A stretch of DNA of 64,000 nucleotides from Amoebidium appalachense (GCA_963693365.1 CAVNZM010000006.1:1674001-1738000), one strand, 5' to 3'. Shown: positions 1 to 15,500, counted from the first letter of the stretch. Translations and numbers: made by a program. Notes: a model not told the origin generated them from the sequence alone.

Positions 1-299
1 TAATAGGGGTTCTTTAGGATCTTTTTAAATTGATAACGGGGGGTTGAAGCGCATTTGTTCAACAACACAGGAATCGAAATTGGTGTAGCCCTATGACGTC
101 ATGATTGCGCAAACGTTTTGGTGCGACAGTGTTCGACCTCTGATATTCGGTGAGTGACCGACCTCTGATGGTATCGCCCCCTATCGCACATGTCGCCCCG
201 TTCAACTTTTTACATGTCAGGTAGTTGGCCAGTGTTCAAATCATATTAGAGCCTCTTCCTCTCCCCCACCGTCTCCCTCTTTCTCCTACGATCTCTATC

Positions 300-334
<35 letters not shown>

Positions 335-1076
335 AAACACACACATATCAATAGCTCGCCCCCACCGTCACCCTAGCCCTCTAATATTAGCTCTCTCTTT
401 TATGATCTTTATCTCAGGGCTCTTCTTCCCCTGCCCCTTCCCCCCCCCCCCCCTCCCCAGCCTCCCCCTTTCCCCCCCCGGGGCCCCTTATATTAAATGG
501 AGCAACGCATGGCCGGGCCCCGTTCATGTAGATCATAGTCAACCGGCTGCCACAAACCACCCGGATCCGTGGCAGCAGCTGAACATTCATTCTTTTTAAT
601 TTGCAGACCAATCAAATACATTACATTCGTGTACGGGCCAGTTCATGCTGTGTGTGGTATCCTGGGCAGCATAATATTCACTAACACTTCAAATCTCACT
701 TTCATGCAAATATCTATTCAATTCTTTCGGTTTCGTACAAAAAGGCAAAAAAAAGAAAACATCGATATCATTCGTTACGGAGCACCTTTTACAGACAAAC
801 CAGTCAGGCTCCCAGACCGCATGCTATCAACCAATTTGATTATATTGTATCCATTGCAACACACGACTTTCACAATGTTCCTACGTGCTTACTTCCACGT
901 TGTGAATGTTCTGATGTGTTCTGCCCGTGCCTACAAATGGTGCCAAAAAGACAACAGAGATCCGAATATACGATGTCCATGTCAATTTGGATACACCAAG
1001 CAACCATGGTCATAGCTCCAGACCTTTCTTGCCTGCATATGTTTTCTCACCGCACATTTTGTATGCAGGCAGTAAA
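1..1076. other. Spacer downstream of MED21
   Basis: No gene is supported here. The stretch holds a C run at about 301-330, a second C-rich patch at 430-480, a CRE-like TGACGTCA at about 97 and two copies of CGACCTCTGAT near 135 and 160. TTTAAT at 595-600, which is ATTAAA on the minus strand, is a possible poly(A) signal for MED21, about 480 bases past its stop. Open frames here are proline-rich translations of the C runs. Confidence 0.5.
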
Positions 1077-1494
1077 TCAGTCCTCGTCCTCAGGCACCTC
1101 GGCTGGGTCCAAGACCTCAGCTGTGATGCAGTCAGCCAGCTCTCTCAGGGCCACACGTAGCTGCCGCAGTTGCTCCTCTGTACGGGCACACCCTCAGTCC
1201 CCATCCTAGTCACTGACAACACACTGCCTGCCTGCCTGCCCTCACAGGTGCTAACAGGCACAAGCACAAACATGCATGCACATATGCACTCAGCAGCACG
1301 GACTTTGTCATTCCATTCACGAAGAAGATATTAGACAAGAGAGAAGCATATATTTAACCTATTACACACACCCCCTCCCCCCTCCCCCTCCTCCCCCCCC
1401 CCCCCCCCCCCCAATATATATATATATATACATACACACACACACATATATATATACATACATAATACTAACCCTCCACCCTCCCCCCTCCCCC

Positions 1495-1525
<31 letters not shown>

Positions 1526-2806
1526 AAAAAACCTTAAACACCACCAGTGCCATCACCCCACCCCGGTGATAGCAGACGAAAGAGTGGAAATATATTTTTT
1601 TTTCTTCTTTCCTTTTTCTCTTCTTTTCTTTTTTTATTTTTTTTGGGGGGGGGGAGAGGGAGGGGGGGGGGGGGGGGGGGGGGGAGAGGGGGGAGGGATT
1701 AAGGGGGGAAGAGGGGGAGGGAGGTAAGGCGGGCAGGCAGGGGGGAAAGGGTGGGGGGGGGGGGGGGGGGGGGGGGAGGGGCCAGGAATGGCGGAGAGAA
1801 GGAGAAGAGGGAGGGGAGAAGAGAGGGGAGGAGTGTGTGTGTGGGGGGGGGGGGGGGGGGGGGGGAGGAGGAGAGAGTGGGAGAGAGGGCGAGAGAGAAG
1901 GGAGAGAAAGACAAGCAGCACGTAACTAAGGAGCGAAGTAAACAGTGCACCCACCGCCTTTCTTGACCTCTGCCTCAAGTCGTTCAGCCGCCTGCTTGTT
2001 GAGTTCCTCAAGCACCTCCAGGTCTGCAATCTGCACACCAACACATGCTTAAATGGTGCACTAGTATACGTTTCTGCAACCTAAACTCTGTCGCACATAT
2101 TTCTGCAACCTAAACTCTGTCGCACATATTTCTGCAACCTAAACTATGTTCATATTCTCCCTGGGTCTTTCACGCCACAATGGGGTGAAGTTTCGGTGAG
2201 CTGGAGTGGGCCGGAGAAGTAGGATGGATGGTCAATGGGAAGGGGAGGAGGGGTTCGAGGGAAGTTGGGTGGTTTTGTGGGCGTATAGGGCGGGCGGGGA
2301 GAGGGGGGAGAGGGGGGGATTTCTGCAAACAGTGGCAAAACTATCCATGGAATGACAACGGGAGGTATGAATGGGTTAGTGGGATGATGTAAGTTAGCCA
2401 GGAAGGGGTGAAGGGGGGGGTGGGGGGGTGGGGGGGGGGTGGGGGGATAAATACAAACCAAGGAAGAGAGCACCAACACCCCTAAATGATAAGAGAAGCC
2501 AAGGAGTAATACGTGACTGGTCAAGTTCTAAAAAGCACCTGCTGCTCTGAAGAAGACTCTATTGAGGGCAGGGAGTCGATCAGCAGGTGTGTCTCCTTGA
2601 CTGACCGGATGATGTTCTCCACGTGAAACTGGATGGCTGCAGGAAAAGCGTTAGAACATGTGCTATTCGTTCATTCCGGACATATACATGAACCGTGTAT
2701 GCCCCCTGCTCATTTTCCACCAGGTGTATATGGAACATCCCCACCGCCTCTTAACTCCTGTGCATTCGGTGGACCTAAATCGGCACATCGGCACATCGGC
2801 ACGCAT

Positions 2807-2857
<51 letters not shown>

Positions 2858-4330
2858 CACGCGCGCACGCATCCCTCTTCTTACCCCACCAATCAGGTAC
2901 TTTTCAGTCCACCAATCCCCCACAAACAATCACCACCACATGAACCTGACAAAAATTATCAAACTAAGTTGGGTGTATGATTTTGTGCTTGCTTGTGTGC
3001 TAGAGTGTGTCATGCCAAGGTCCAGTAACGCATCTGAGAGCAATAGGCTGACTGGAATGCTCTGATAGATAATTGGTGGCTGGCGCCGAGTTATTCTGGA
3101 TGGGCCACGGAGCAGCGTGGTAATATAGCAAGCGGGGTACGGTTTACCTGTCTTGCCCTCTACTGGGGGTTTCTTCGGTTCGGGGAACGGCACTGCAAAG
3201 AAGGGAGCCCATGAGTTTCAAGGCACACTAACGATGCACAACTGAAAACCACCAAAAAAGGACATCACCGGAAACGTGCAACAGAACAAGTGCCAACACA
3301 ACCATTACTTTTGTGTAAGCGGTAGGAAAATGCTACAGAATCAGTGACGGCAAGACTGGGGATGTGGTGTTAGTAGCATAAACGTTTACATGTAAGCAAC
3401 CAAGCGTACCGTGGTAGTATCATGGGTGATCGATATTTTTTTGGGTTGTGTATTTTCTTTAGTTGGATATAAAGGGGGTGGGGGTGGGGGTGGGGTTAGA
3501 AAGTAAGTCTACAATCACGACAGACAACACAAACCAAAATTTGCGAAGCACACACACTGAATATAACCATCATAAGCCTCGAGGCCGTGAGCGGGGGAGG
3601 GGGAGGGGGAGGCGGGGGGAGGGGGGGGGGGGAGGGGGGTACGATTGTAGCCGGGCAGCTGTTGGGGTTCCGCATGGTCCTGCAGAAAGCCAATGCTCTC
3701 CACAAAGTTCTTGCCCAGCTGCAAGGAGAAAATGGGTGTAATAAATGACTGGTGCCTGCATAGCGCCCAGTGTGTAAAATAAAAGGTGTGTGATCTATGT
3801 AAACATCCACCTCTCCCGTCCCCGTCCCCCCTTCCCCCCTCCCCCCCCCCCCCCCCCTCTCCTCCAAAAAAAAAAAAAAAAAAAAAAAAACCCCATCAAA
3901 GCACACACACACACGTGTAGAACTACATCCACAAACACATCATCCACCCATCAATCCAACAATCGGTCCACCCACCCACCAACAACCCGCTCGTGCATTT
4001 GGGATATCAACAGAGTTTAGTTAAATCATACAGGGATGGGAAGGGAAGGGGGATGAGCACGAAAAGGTGGGCAGGGAAAGTAATAAACGGAATGCACTGG
4101 GGGTGGGAGTTGTAGTGGCAGTTGGGAATGGAGGGGGGGGAGGGGGGGGGGGGATGCGTAACAGATTACGAAGTACACATTCAGAATGGACAACATAATT
4201 GCGACACATTCGGGGGGGGGGGGGGGGGGGGGGGGGGGAGGGGCGGGGGGGGATTAGAAAGGGAGAGGAATAAGCGGAAGACACTTGGAAGGGCACAGTC
4301 CAGGGAGGGCGACAAGAGGGGGGGGGGGGG

Positions 4331-4411
<81 letters not shown>

Positions 4412-4578
4412 TCCCCTATTTCTCTCTCTAGGTGCAATGTGAGCCTCAGAACCCAGCTTAATTGTGCGATCTCAAGCGTATTGCTTCCAAATAAGGCAAC
4501 ACCATCAGCTAAAGGTAGTGTACACCTCAGCGCACCCACCATTTCCATGCGGTCCTGGAGCTGTGTGATGCGATCCAT
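1077..4578 (-). CDS. MED21: Mediator of RNA polymerase II subunit 21, complete, six exons
   Basis: MED21 is a small coiled-coil subunit of the Mediator middle module, where it pairs with MED7 and helps pass activator signals to RNA polymerase II in the nucleus. Minus-strand exons in coding order are 4540..4578, 3643..3718, 3148..3192, 2539..2636, 1955..2030 and 1077..1177. All five joins keep phase and have GT/AG borders, giving 144 aa ending in TGA. Seen in the translation: an N-terminal MDRITQLQD followed by LGKNFVESIGFLQ, then the family signature LIDSLPSIES (about residues 73-82), and a heptad-rich C-terminal coiled coil containing LEVLEELNKQAAERLE. Length and motif order match the usual family size. 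An in-frame ATG eight codons upstream is possible, but 4578 was chosen because the family begins M(A)DR. Introns carry poly-C/G runs, an (ACGC)n array and intron C/A tracts. Confidence 0.93.
2803..2860. repeat. (ACGC)n microsatellite
   Basis: A tetranucleotide array of CACG/ACGC units inside a MED21 intron. Confidence 0.9.
4333..4410. repeat. (GA)n microsatellite
   Basis: About 38 uninterrupted GA units follow a G run, inside MED21 intron 1. Confidence 0.95.
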
Positions 4579-4838
4579 GGTGGATGTGTGCCCTGATTGC
4601 ATACCACAGGTTAGTATACCAGCAGTCTTTCACCCGGAATAATACAACAAAGTGAAAGGGTGGGGCGGGAAATGAAAGAAACGGGAAGTCCAAAACCTCC
4701 CATATTTGGCCCATTCTTGAGAGAAGGAAGAATCAGCTGACTCTCTTTGAGAGAGGGAAGAGGGGAGGGGGAGAGAGAGGAAAGAGAACAAATTAGGACG
4801 GGGAGGGAGGAACCGAGGACCCTAGCACAAGCGCTGGT

Positions 4839-4884
<46 letters not shown>

Positions 4885-4886
4885 GG

Positions 4887-4918
<32 letters not shown>

Positions 4919-4930
4919 AGGGGGGGGGGG

Positions 4931-5030
4931 TTAGAATATCTTACAGAGAAGCACACATTGATGGTGAACAACACCATGCAGAATGCAAAGCACACATAAA
5001 GGGTTGTAAAAGAAGCAGAGCCCATCACCA
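4931..5030 (+). repeat. Diverged copy of the GTACGAAGTAC dispersed repeat
   Basis: It follows a long G run and begins TTAGAATATC. It keeps the family landmarks CATGCAGAATGCAAAGCACA and AAGCAGAGCCCATC in order, but with many substitutions compared with 5120-5208. Confidence 0.65.
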
Positions 5031-5063
5031 GGCAAGTAACCGTGTGAAAATCCGTGCAAAGAG

Positions 5064-5119
<56 letters not shown>

Positions 5120-5121
<2 letters not shown>

Positions 5122-5208
5122 TGAATGCGTCAAAAAGTACGAAGTACACAAGAACAAACGGATAACACGATGCAGAATGCAAGCCATACATAAAGAGTAT
5201 GCATAATA
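5120..5208 (+). repeat. GTACGAAGTAC dispersed repeat, copy next to a G run
   Basis: Begins TTTGAATGCGTC directly after a run of more than 30 G and contains AGTACGAAGTACACAAG, then GATGCAGAATGC. It is essentially identical to 60640-60745 over its length but stops at GCATAATA before a new G run. Confidence 0.85.
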
Positions 5209-5279
5209 GGGGGGAAGGGGGAGAGGAAGAAGGGGTTGAAGGGAGAGTTGAGCAGGGGAAGTAGAGGAGGGTCCCGGGG

Positions 5280-5314
<35 letters not shown>

Positions 5315-5591
5315 TCAGAGGTGAAAGAAAGAGAGAATCAGAAAGAACGAGGGGGTGGGGTGGGGAGGGGCGGGGGGGGGGGGGGGGGGGAGGGGGGAGG
5401 GGACGGAAGAGGTGGGAGGGAGGGCAGTAGAAAGCGAGGGAGAGGGAGGGAGGGAAGGGAGGGGGGGGGGGGGGGAGGAGGGAAAGAGAGGGGCAGGGGG
5501 GGGGGGGGGGGGGAGCGAGAGGGAGAGAGAGAAACAGGGGGGGGGGGGGGGGGGGGAAGGGGGAGAGGGAGTGTGGGCGAGAAGGAGGAGG

Positions 5592-5664
<73 letters not shown>

Positions 5665-5694
5665 TGTGTGTGTGGGGGGGGGGGGGGGGGGGGG

Positions 5695-5726
<32 letters not shown>

Positions 5727-6690
5727 GAGAGAAAGGGAGCGTGAGACTGTGTGCGTGTAGTATATGTGAGAGGGAGGGGGGGGAGGGAAGAGAGAGAGGG
5801 AGGGAGAAGGAGGGAGAGACGGAGAGAGGGAGGGGCGGAGAAAGATGGAGAAAGAGAGCGAGTGTGTGTGTCTGTGTCTGTGTGTGTCAGGAGTGTAACA
5901 ATCTAAAGCATCGATATACAATGATTGCCACACAAAGGTGCTGTCACACAGAAGTGCTCAGCAGCAGCAGCATTCTTGAAAACTCCCTTACACCAGCACT
6001 TCCGCCTCGCATCTCCCTATTGAACCCAGACAAAACAGCTGAATTTTACCTTAGCTGGCGGTAGGTGGCTTCCTAGGAGTGATGAACGGCACAGCTTTGC
6101 GTCAAAGACCAGTGCAAAGAGAAGCAAGAGCGTGTTTTGATAATGACAACGTTGTTTCTCCTCCGTTCCATCAACCAGCCCTTGCAGAGTCTGGACTATC
6201 GAGCAGTGTGTAGACTTCTTGGGTTCCGCAGCGTGAGTGGTGCGCAAACTTGACAGGATAGTATCCTACAATAACTAGTGCACTTACTGCTCTAACGTCA
6301 TCCCCATCCCTTGCTGGATGTTTGTCTTTGGTTATTACCTTCCCAACATATCTAAGCATTGTCCTACATACTGTGACCCGTTTTGTTTGCACTCTGCTCA
6401 GATTGCTCCAGCTCATGATGATCAGATGGTGTAGACGGAAAGGTGTGTGCGATCGAACGTGAAATTTGTCAAACGGGGTGCAACTTCTAGACAGCATTGA
6501 TTTTATGTGGGTTTATAAAGCAAAAAAAAAAAAAAATAGACTTGGCATCCGCAAATTAAATTCTCGCACACCACCCAAAACGATGTCGCAAACATGCCGT
6601 TTGAAGATTGTTGTGTTTGGCAAGTTTGCCCATGGTTGTTTCACTATTCATATCGTACCCTCGAAGCTACCAGCACACAAGCAGATGAAG

Positions 6691-9080
<2,390 letters not shown>

Positions 9081-9276
9081 GCTAACACTTTGTATTGATG
9101 TCTCAGCTATGGTGCTGAAAGGTTTGAACAGGACGTCTGTATATATGTTTCGGAAAACAAAATATCTGTAATGTTTACAGAACCACGGCAGCTGTATCGT
9201 TTGAATTCGTAGACCAGCTTGGATATCCAAAGACTTAAATGAGCCACTTTTGACTCTGAACAACGCAAGACAGTTA

Positions 9277-9282
9277 AATAAA
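9277..9282 (+). promoter_or_regulatory. AATAAA poly(A) signal for the two-helix membrane gene
   Basis: A canonical hexamer about 200 bases after the TGA at 9078-9080, in otherwise non-repetitive DNA. Confidence 0.5.
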
Positions 9283-10042
9283 AACCCGCAGTCTATGACG
9301 TTAGATAAATGCCATAAAACACTGACCGCGAGTACATGCACAGCCTGTTAACGTAACATATCATATTCTATCGTTTGAGCTTTTGAGCCTTCCGGCAATT
9401 GAAGCAATTGTTTTACAAGTAGACAGCTGAAGTAAGTTTGTTTATAGCAATGACACTATGTTATTTGCCTACGTATCCCCTGCCCCCCCCACCCACCTCT
9501 CCCACGCCCGGTGACATGTGTGATGGATGGTATGCAGATTATGCTTATGTTCACTGTTCCATTTCGTGTTGAGGGTGTCGGTAGTATAGCAGGTAAAGGC
9601 CACACCGCCCCCGTACCATGGTGGTGTCTGTTTTGTGCGTGTGTGTGCGCGAGTGTGTGTCGTGCGTGCGTGCGTGTGTGTGTGCGTGTGCGTGCGCTTG
9701 TGGGTGGGTGAGTGGCAGAGGTACCGGTGTGTGTGTTTGTGACATGTGTTGTGTGTGAGTCGTTCGTGTGTCAGTGTGTGAGTGTGAGTGGAGCCAATGA
9801 TTGTTTTCTTTTTCATATGCGAGGGCGGCGGCCCAAGACGTCGACCAGCCACGGCGAGGCCGGTGGAGCATGGGGCGGGGAGAGAGAGAGGGGGGGGGGG
9901 GGGGGGGGGGGGGGATTACAGGGATATATAGGCAATTTGGTTCGAAGAAAGTCACGGATCATAGTTTATGCAAGAAAGAAAAGTTTACGTCGCGAGCAGG
10001 TACTTACACAGCATTGATATATGTTAGGGTCGCCGGCTTTCG

Positions 10043-10081
<39 letters not shown>

Positions 10082-10684
10082 GGGGGGGGGGGGGGGGGGG
10101 GGGGGGAGTATGCATTGTATCATTGTACATGTGTACACATATCCAGCACGAACTTGAATCTCGCAACGGACTACACAAAGTTGATCAGCTGCAGAGATGG
10201 AAAAAGGGCACACAGAAAAATGACCGGCGAGTATCATACTACTGCAGTTACAGGCAAATGCTGTCTCACAAGTTGAACATATGAGTGTGCCGTACACGTA
10301 AGGTTGATGTTCAGTGGTCAAAGCATGCAAGGGAAAGGCTTCATAGGAATAAGTCCTAGGGGTGAAATAGCCCATATAGGGGAATTAGGCCCGGGACCTA
10401 TTGGGATATAGGAAAGGGTGGGGGGGGGGGGGGGGGGTAGGGAGGGAGGGAAGGGGGGAGGGGGGGATAAATCCCAAGCGGACGAGAAGCAGGGGAGGGG
10501 GGGGGGGTATCGGAGGGGGGTGGGGGGAGGGGGGAGGAGAGAACGACTCTTGAAGAAGAGACATTACAATATACCACAGAAAGGGAACTTTGAAGATAGA
10601 AAACAGACACACAAACTGACGGAACATGCAACACAAAGTTAGCTGCAGCTGATCGATATCCGTCCGGTGGGAAGGGGGGGCGGG

Positions 10685-10717
<33 letters not shown>

Positions 10718-11304
10718 GGGGGGGGGGGGGAGGGGGGGGGGGATGTGGGGGGGGGGGGGGGGGGGAGATCTGGGGGGGAAGACGAGGGAAGGGGTGGGGG
10801 GCGGGGATGGAGGGGGGAGAGGGGGTCACTGGGGAGGGAGGAAGGGAGGGGACGGAGGGAGGCGGAGGGGGGGAGCGTAAGTTTGATCCACAAACACATA
10901 CGGAAACTTTGAATGCAAGTAGAAAAAGAGCAGATAACGAACATGCAACACATATACATGGGTGCCTCCCCCCTCCCCCCCCCCCCCCCCCCCCCCCCCA
11001 CACACCCACCAACCCACCAACACACTCTTTGAAGTAGATTTTACTCTTGCTTTCCCGCCCTGCTTCTCCTCCCACCGCCCCCCCTTTCCCTTTTTCTTTT
11101 CTTTTTCTTGGGGCGGGTACCGGTGGGTGGTTGGGTGCTTGTGTTTTGGCCCAGGGGGGAGGGGGCGAGGGAGAGGGAGGGGGGAAGGGGGGAAAGGGGG
11201 ACGGGGCGGGGGGAGGAGGAGGGGTAAGCGTAGAGGGGGAAGGCGTTACAGAGTGTGCCACAACGGGAACCTTGTTGGGGATGGCAAATCGATATTCTCC
11301 CCCA

Positions 11305-11349
<45 letters not shown>

Positions 11350-11518
11350 GGAGGGAGGGGGGGGACTGATTTTAATCCACAAAACGCGTCCGGGAACCGT
11401 GAATGCCAATAGAACACGAACAAAGGAGGAGGGGTAAGCGTAGAGGGGGAAGGCGTTACAGAGTGTGCCACAACGGGAACCTTGTTGGGGATGGCGAATC
11501 GATATTCTCCCCCAGGGG

Positions 11519-11550
<32 letters not shown>

Positions 11551-11832
11551 GGAGGGAGGGAGGAGACTGATTTTAATCCACAAAAAGTGTCCGGGACACG
11601 TGAATTCCAATAGAACACGAACAAATCACGAACATTGATGGCACAATTAGTTGATCATCCCCGGGAGGGGTTCTCCCCCCTCCCCCCCCCCCCCCCCTCC
11701 CCCCAGACACACACCCACACATTCTTTCCAAAAAAGATATTGAGTCATATCCCCCCTCCCCCCCCTCCCCCTTTTTGTTTTTCTCACTTTTTCCTTTTCC
11801 TTCTTTTCTTTTCCTTTTTTCTTTTTTTTTTT

Positions 11833-11894
<62 letters not shown>

Positions 11895-12359
11895 GGGGGA
11901 AGGGGTCCTGAAAATGAGCAGACAGCGAACATGCAACACAAAAGTTATTGATCATATACATGGGTGCCTTCCAACCCACCCCCCCCCACCCCCCACCCGC
12001 CCACCAAACACACTCTTTATAGTAAGTTTTGGACACATGCAGATGCAAACATTCAAGTATGCAAAGGGGGGAGGGGGGAGGCCGGGAAATGTTAATGCTT
12101 ATAGATCTAGAAACGAACAGATCAAGAACATTGATGAAAGACAGAATTAGTTGATCATCCCCGGGAAGCCCCCCCCCCCCGTCCCCTCCACTTTCTTTCT
12201 TTCTTTTTTTCTTTTTCTTTTGTGTGTATGTGTGTAAGAAGGGGGGAGGGGGGGGGGGTCTTTTCCTTTCTTTCTTTCTTTCTTTTTTTGCGGAGGACGG
12301 GGGGGGGGGGGGGGGGGGTTGAAATGTGTTAATCAAGTAAAGAGTACACAAGATTACTC
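9283..12359. other. Repeat-rich spacer
   Basis: No gene is supported. It holds GT/GC-rich low-complexity DNA (9630-9780), G runs of 20-50 bases (for example 10045-10080, 11307-11348, 11843-11893) and several short related modules containing CATGCAACACA, ATACATGGGTGCCT and TTGATCATCCCCGGGA, present at about 10545-10665, 10878-10970, 11568-11660, 11908-11970 and 12130-12165. A fragment at 12031-12065 matches the middle of the GTACGAAGTAC repeat family. The GC-rich patch at 9815-9880 was examined and not called. Confidence 0.5.
11215..11625. repeat. Two tandem ~210-bp units with variable G tracts
   Basis: The unit starting GGAGGAGGGGTAAGCG at 11215 recurs 210 bases later at 11425. Each unit has the same order: TAAGCGTAGAGGGGGAAGG, GATATTCTCCCCCAGGGG, a long G run, GATTTTAATCCACAAAA, and AATAGAACACGAACAAA. 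The G run is longer in the first unit and there are scattered substitutions near the end. Confidence 0.85.
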
Positions 12360-12365
12360 TTTATT
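12360..12365 (-). promoter_or_regulatory. AATAAA poly(A) signal for the minus-strand gene
   Basis: TTTATT on the plus strand reads AATAAA on the minus strand, about 140 bases past the stop at 12502. No such signal was seen between the alternative stop at 19073 and the retrotransposon, which favours 12502 as the true gene end. Confidence 0.5.
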
Positions 12366-12501
12366 TGGTTGCCTCTCTGAGTGCTCATTAACAGGTGCCG
12401 GGTTCTTTATCTGCCCTAGTTTACATACAATTAGATTCTGAGGTTATCGAGAACATTACACACATTTAACAAGATGAATCATACATTTTCTTGTCAGAAT
12501 C

Positions 12502-15500
12502 TCACCATGAATCACTTCGATACTTGTTCAGGGAGGCCGGCGGGGCGCTAATCGCCCCACATACACAGACATTAGATATTTCGGTAGAAGCAGCGGAGGG
12601 GTACACACGCCGTTTCACACTGTGAGCAATACTACCGAAGCGGGACCACACACCAAAGTAGCGCAGAATAAGGAGGATGGGAAGAAGAACGGGCCAGGTG
12701 AAGAGAACGATGGGAATACTGATGGCACCTCCGACGAGCAGAACAACTGCAACGATAAGTTTGTGGATGATCTCACTGACCCAGCCTCGCGTAGCCGTGT
12801 GCTGCACAGGAGGAGCAACGTAGAAATCTGCATTGCCGATGTGCAATGTTAGCGGTACTGATACATAATTGATCATTAGACTTTTTACCGTGTGCTATAA
12901 CAATGATGCACAATGAAAGGGGTAACAAAGAATTGCTGTCCCCCCCCCCCCCTGTTGGAGTACACTGGTACTCCCGGCTAGCAATGTCTGTTAGAGAAAG
13001 TTTCTGAGCAATTGAATAACTGTTTCAACACTCACTCGAGTGCATAGAGCTTTTGTTTACGGTCATATTCATATATGGTAGTTATATGTTTGAGCCAAAA
13101 CTGTACCAATGACGAGCTTCACTAGCAACGTGCTAATTGTGCTCATTAATTAATATTCCCGGTTCAGATGATGTCATGTCTATATTTGCCACAGGATTCT
13201 ATTCTTAGAGTGGTAGTGTGCTTTATTCCCGGATATTCTCAGAATATTTTTAGTTGTGTGAAGCAAGATTTACGTTTAACTGCAATTGGTGTGTTAAACA
13301 CGTTTATTTGTGTGCTTTAGTGCAAGTTAACTAGCCACTCAACGTGCACAGTTAACTTTTATATCTTTAACGACTTGTTTTCATTGTGCTCTCTTTTCGG
13401 CCATGCTGTACATGGCCCACCACCAGGGTGCACACGAGGCCACCATGAGGTGGCCAACGACTATATAAAGCAGTGCCTCCCATGTCACAAACATGGGAAG
13501 CAGAACGTTTGATTTACACTTTTCTACTGTCGTTTCCAGTGCACAAAACACATAGACTAGTTACCCATCATACACGACACTATGTCTGACAACTTACAGT
13601 TGCAGCAACTAGTCCAACTACTGGAGCAGAGGTTGGCCTCACAAGATGCAATCATTTCTGACTTACAGAAGGAACAACGTGCACTAGAACTAGCTTCTAT
13701 GAACACAATGTCCAACAGGGTTATGGGCCCCTCACGTAATGATTCCATCAAGTTCAAGGTCGACATCCCTCTCTTCACTGGCATTGATAATGATTCAGGC
13801 ACGGACTACCACACATGGGCCGAAACCATGTATGTCCAGCTTTCTGGTGCTGGTCTTCTCCACACCATCGCGCCCAGTACGGAGCACCCGGCTACCCGTG
13901 AACAGGTCGACACTGCCCGTTCCTACCTGTGGCAAGCACTCTCGATTGACGTGCGTTGTATCCTAGGGTTAACACGCACCACCACACCTGCGGAGATATG
14001 GTCGGCCCTATCTGCCCACTACCTGGAGCAATCTGAGGCCAATCAGTACGACCTTATCGGGCTGTACATGAATTCTACGCCTGAACCTACGGACACCGCG
14101 ACGAAATACGCCATGAAACTCCGCGGCTACGTGCGGCGCCTGGCCGATTACGGCACACAAATTGGTGATGCTCAAGTGCTGACCAAGCTCACCAACGACC
14201 TCGGCAAGGTGCCTTACTACGAAATGCCTGTAATTGCCTACAAGATGACACCCAAGCCTACCGTGATGGGCCTCCTCCAACAGCTACGGGCATATGAGAC
14301 CAGCCACCCACGTGCACGTGTGACTACCAGCTCCGGGCCGGCCGCCTTCACCACACGGGCTCCTCAACCTGTCATCTGCCACGGCTGCGGCAAACCAGGC
14401 CACATCAAGTCTCAGTGCCCCAACGGCAACGGCCAACACAGCAACTCTGGCAACAACCGTGCCAGCACCTACCCCAAGGGTTCCTGCGTCAACCACCCAC
14501 TGTCTACCAGTCACACTACCGCCATGTGCAAGGGGGGCAACCGTGCCAACGGCCGCAAACCTAAGGGTGGTCCCCTCCTGCCTGGGTCCTGCATCAACCA
14601 CCCTGCCTCTACTACCCACACTACGGCACAGTGCAAGGGGGGGCTGCCGCTCCCCGGGCTTTCCTCATGTCTAGCAACGACTGTGGCACCAACAAGGTGC
14701 TCCTCGACTCTGGAGCCACTGACCATGTGTGCCCCCGGCCCGATGTGTTCATCAACATGCGTGCGGCGCCTTACTCCACGGTCCAAGTAGCCGACAAGGG
14801 TGCATGTGCAGTGCTTGGGGTGGGCGACGTGTTCTTTTCCAGCACCATCGACGGCGTTACTGCGGTGCATCAGCTGACGGATGTACTCTACGTGCCCTCC
14901 ATCCCCGACACTCTCATCAGTGTGTTCACGGCAACTACCAACGGTGTTTTACCCCGCTTTGACACCCGCGGCGGCGTTAAGTTGTGCTACGGCGATCAAA
15001 TTCTGGCCACCGGCTCGGCTGTCGGCACCAAGCTGTACCACATGGCGGTGTCTCTTCTGCGCGCGGACACAACCCCGGACGCCCAAACCACCACTGCTCC
15101 GCGTATCCTCAAGGTTACTGCCGACCTCAACACGTGGCACTACCGTCTGGGCCATGCTGGCATTGACGCTGTACGCTCGGTCATCAAGTCTGCAGGCCTG
15201 TTGGTGGGTGGCGGTGCCAAGTCTCCGGGTGTGTGTGAGCCCTGTGCCCTCGGCAAAGCCCACCGTGTTGCCTTCTCCGAATCAACTAGCCAAGCTCCCC
15301 GGGTCCTAGCCAAGGTTCACAGCGACATCAGCGGCCCCTTCCCTCCCGCGATCGGTGGTGCTCAGTACTTGGCGACGTTCCACGACGAATTCACCGGCCA
15401 CACCACGGCCGTGCCCCTCGTCAAGAAGTCGGACACACTGGCTGCATATGTGACGTACCACAAGGCGGCGGTTACCCAACACGGTGTTCCCATGCAGGTG

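Larger units (their letters stand above)
4579..6690. other. G-rich spacer between MED21 and the plus-strand membrane gene
   Basis: This spacer separates two divergently transcribed genes and so should hold both promoters, but no TATA box or other clear promoter element was recognised. It contains many G runs of 15-35 bases, (GT)n at about 5595-5673, AG-rich low-complexity DNA and two dispersed-repeat copies (4931-5030 and 5120-5208). A less repetitive stretch begins near 5900. The open frame 6143..6232, which ends at a good GTGAGT donor, was considered as a first exon of the next gene but not adopted. Confidence 0.5.

Noticed and set aside
1276-1569. Long open frames rich in Pro, Gly, His/Thr or Cys/Val throughout the window
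   Set aside because: These are translations of C/G runs and (GT)n/(CA)n arrays in all frames; none carries a domain.
2803-2860. Regular short repeats that could suggest a CRISPR-like array
   Set aside because: This and all similar arrays are simple microsatellites without spacers, and the genome is eukaryotic.
6143-6232. ATG exon ending at GTGAGT as first exon of the membrane gene
   Set aside because: It keeps phase only with a different reading of the next exon; the 6691 start gives a shorter model with a clean hydrophobic N-terminus. Not excluded.
9815-9880. GC-rich patch open on both strands, possible exon
   Set aside because: No matching partner exon or clear donor; the neighbouring DNA is low complexity.
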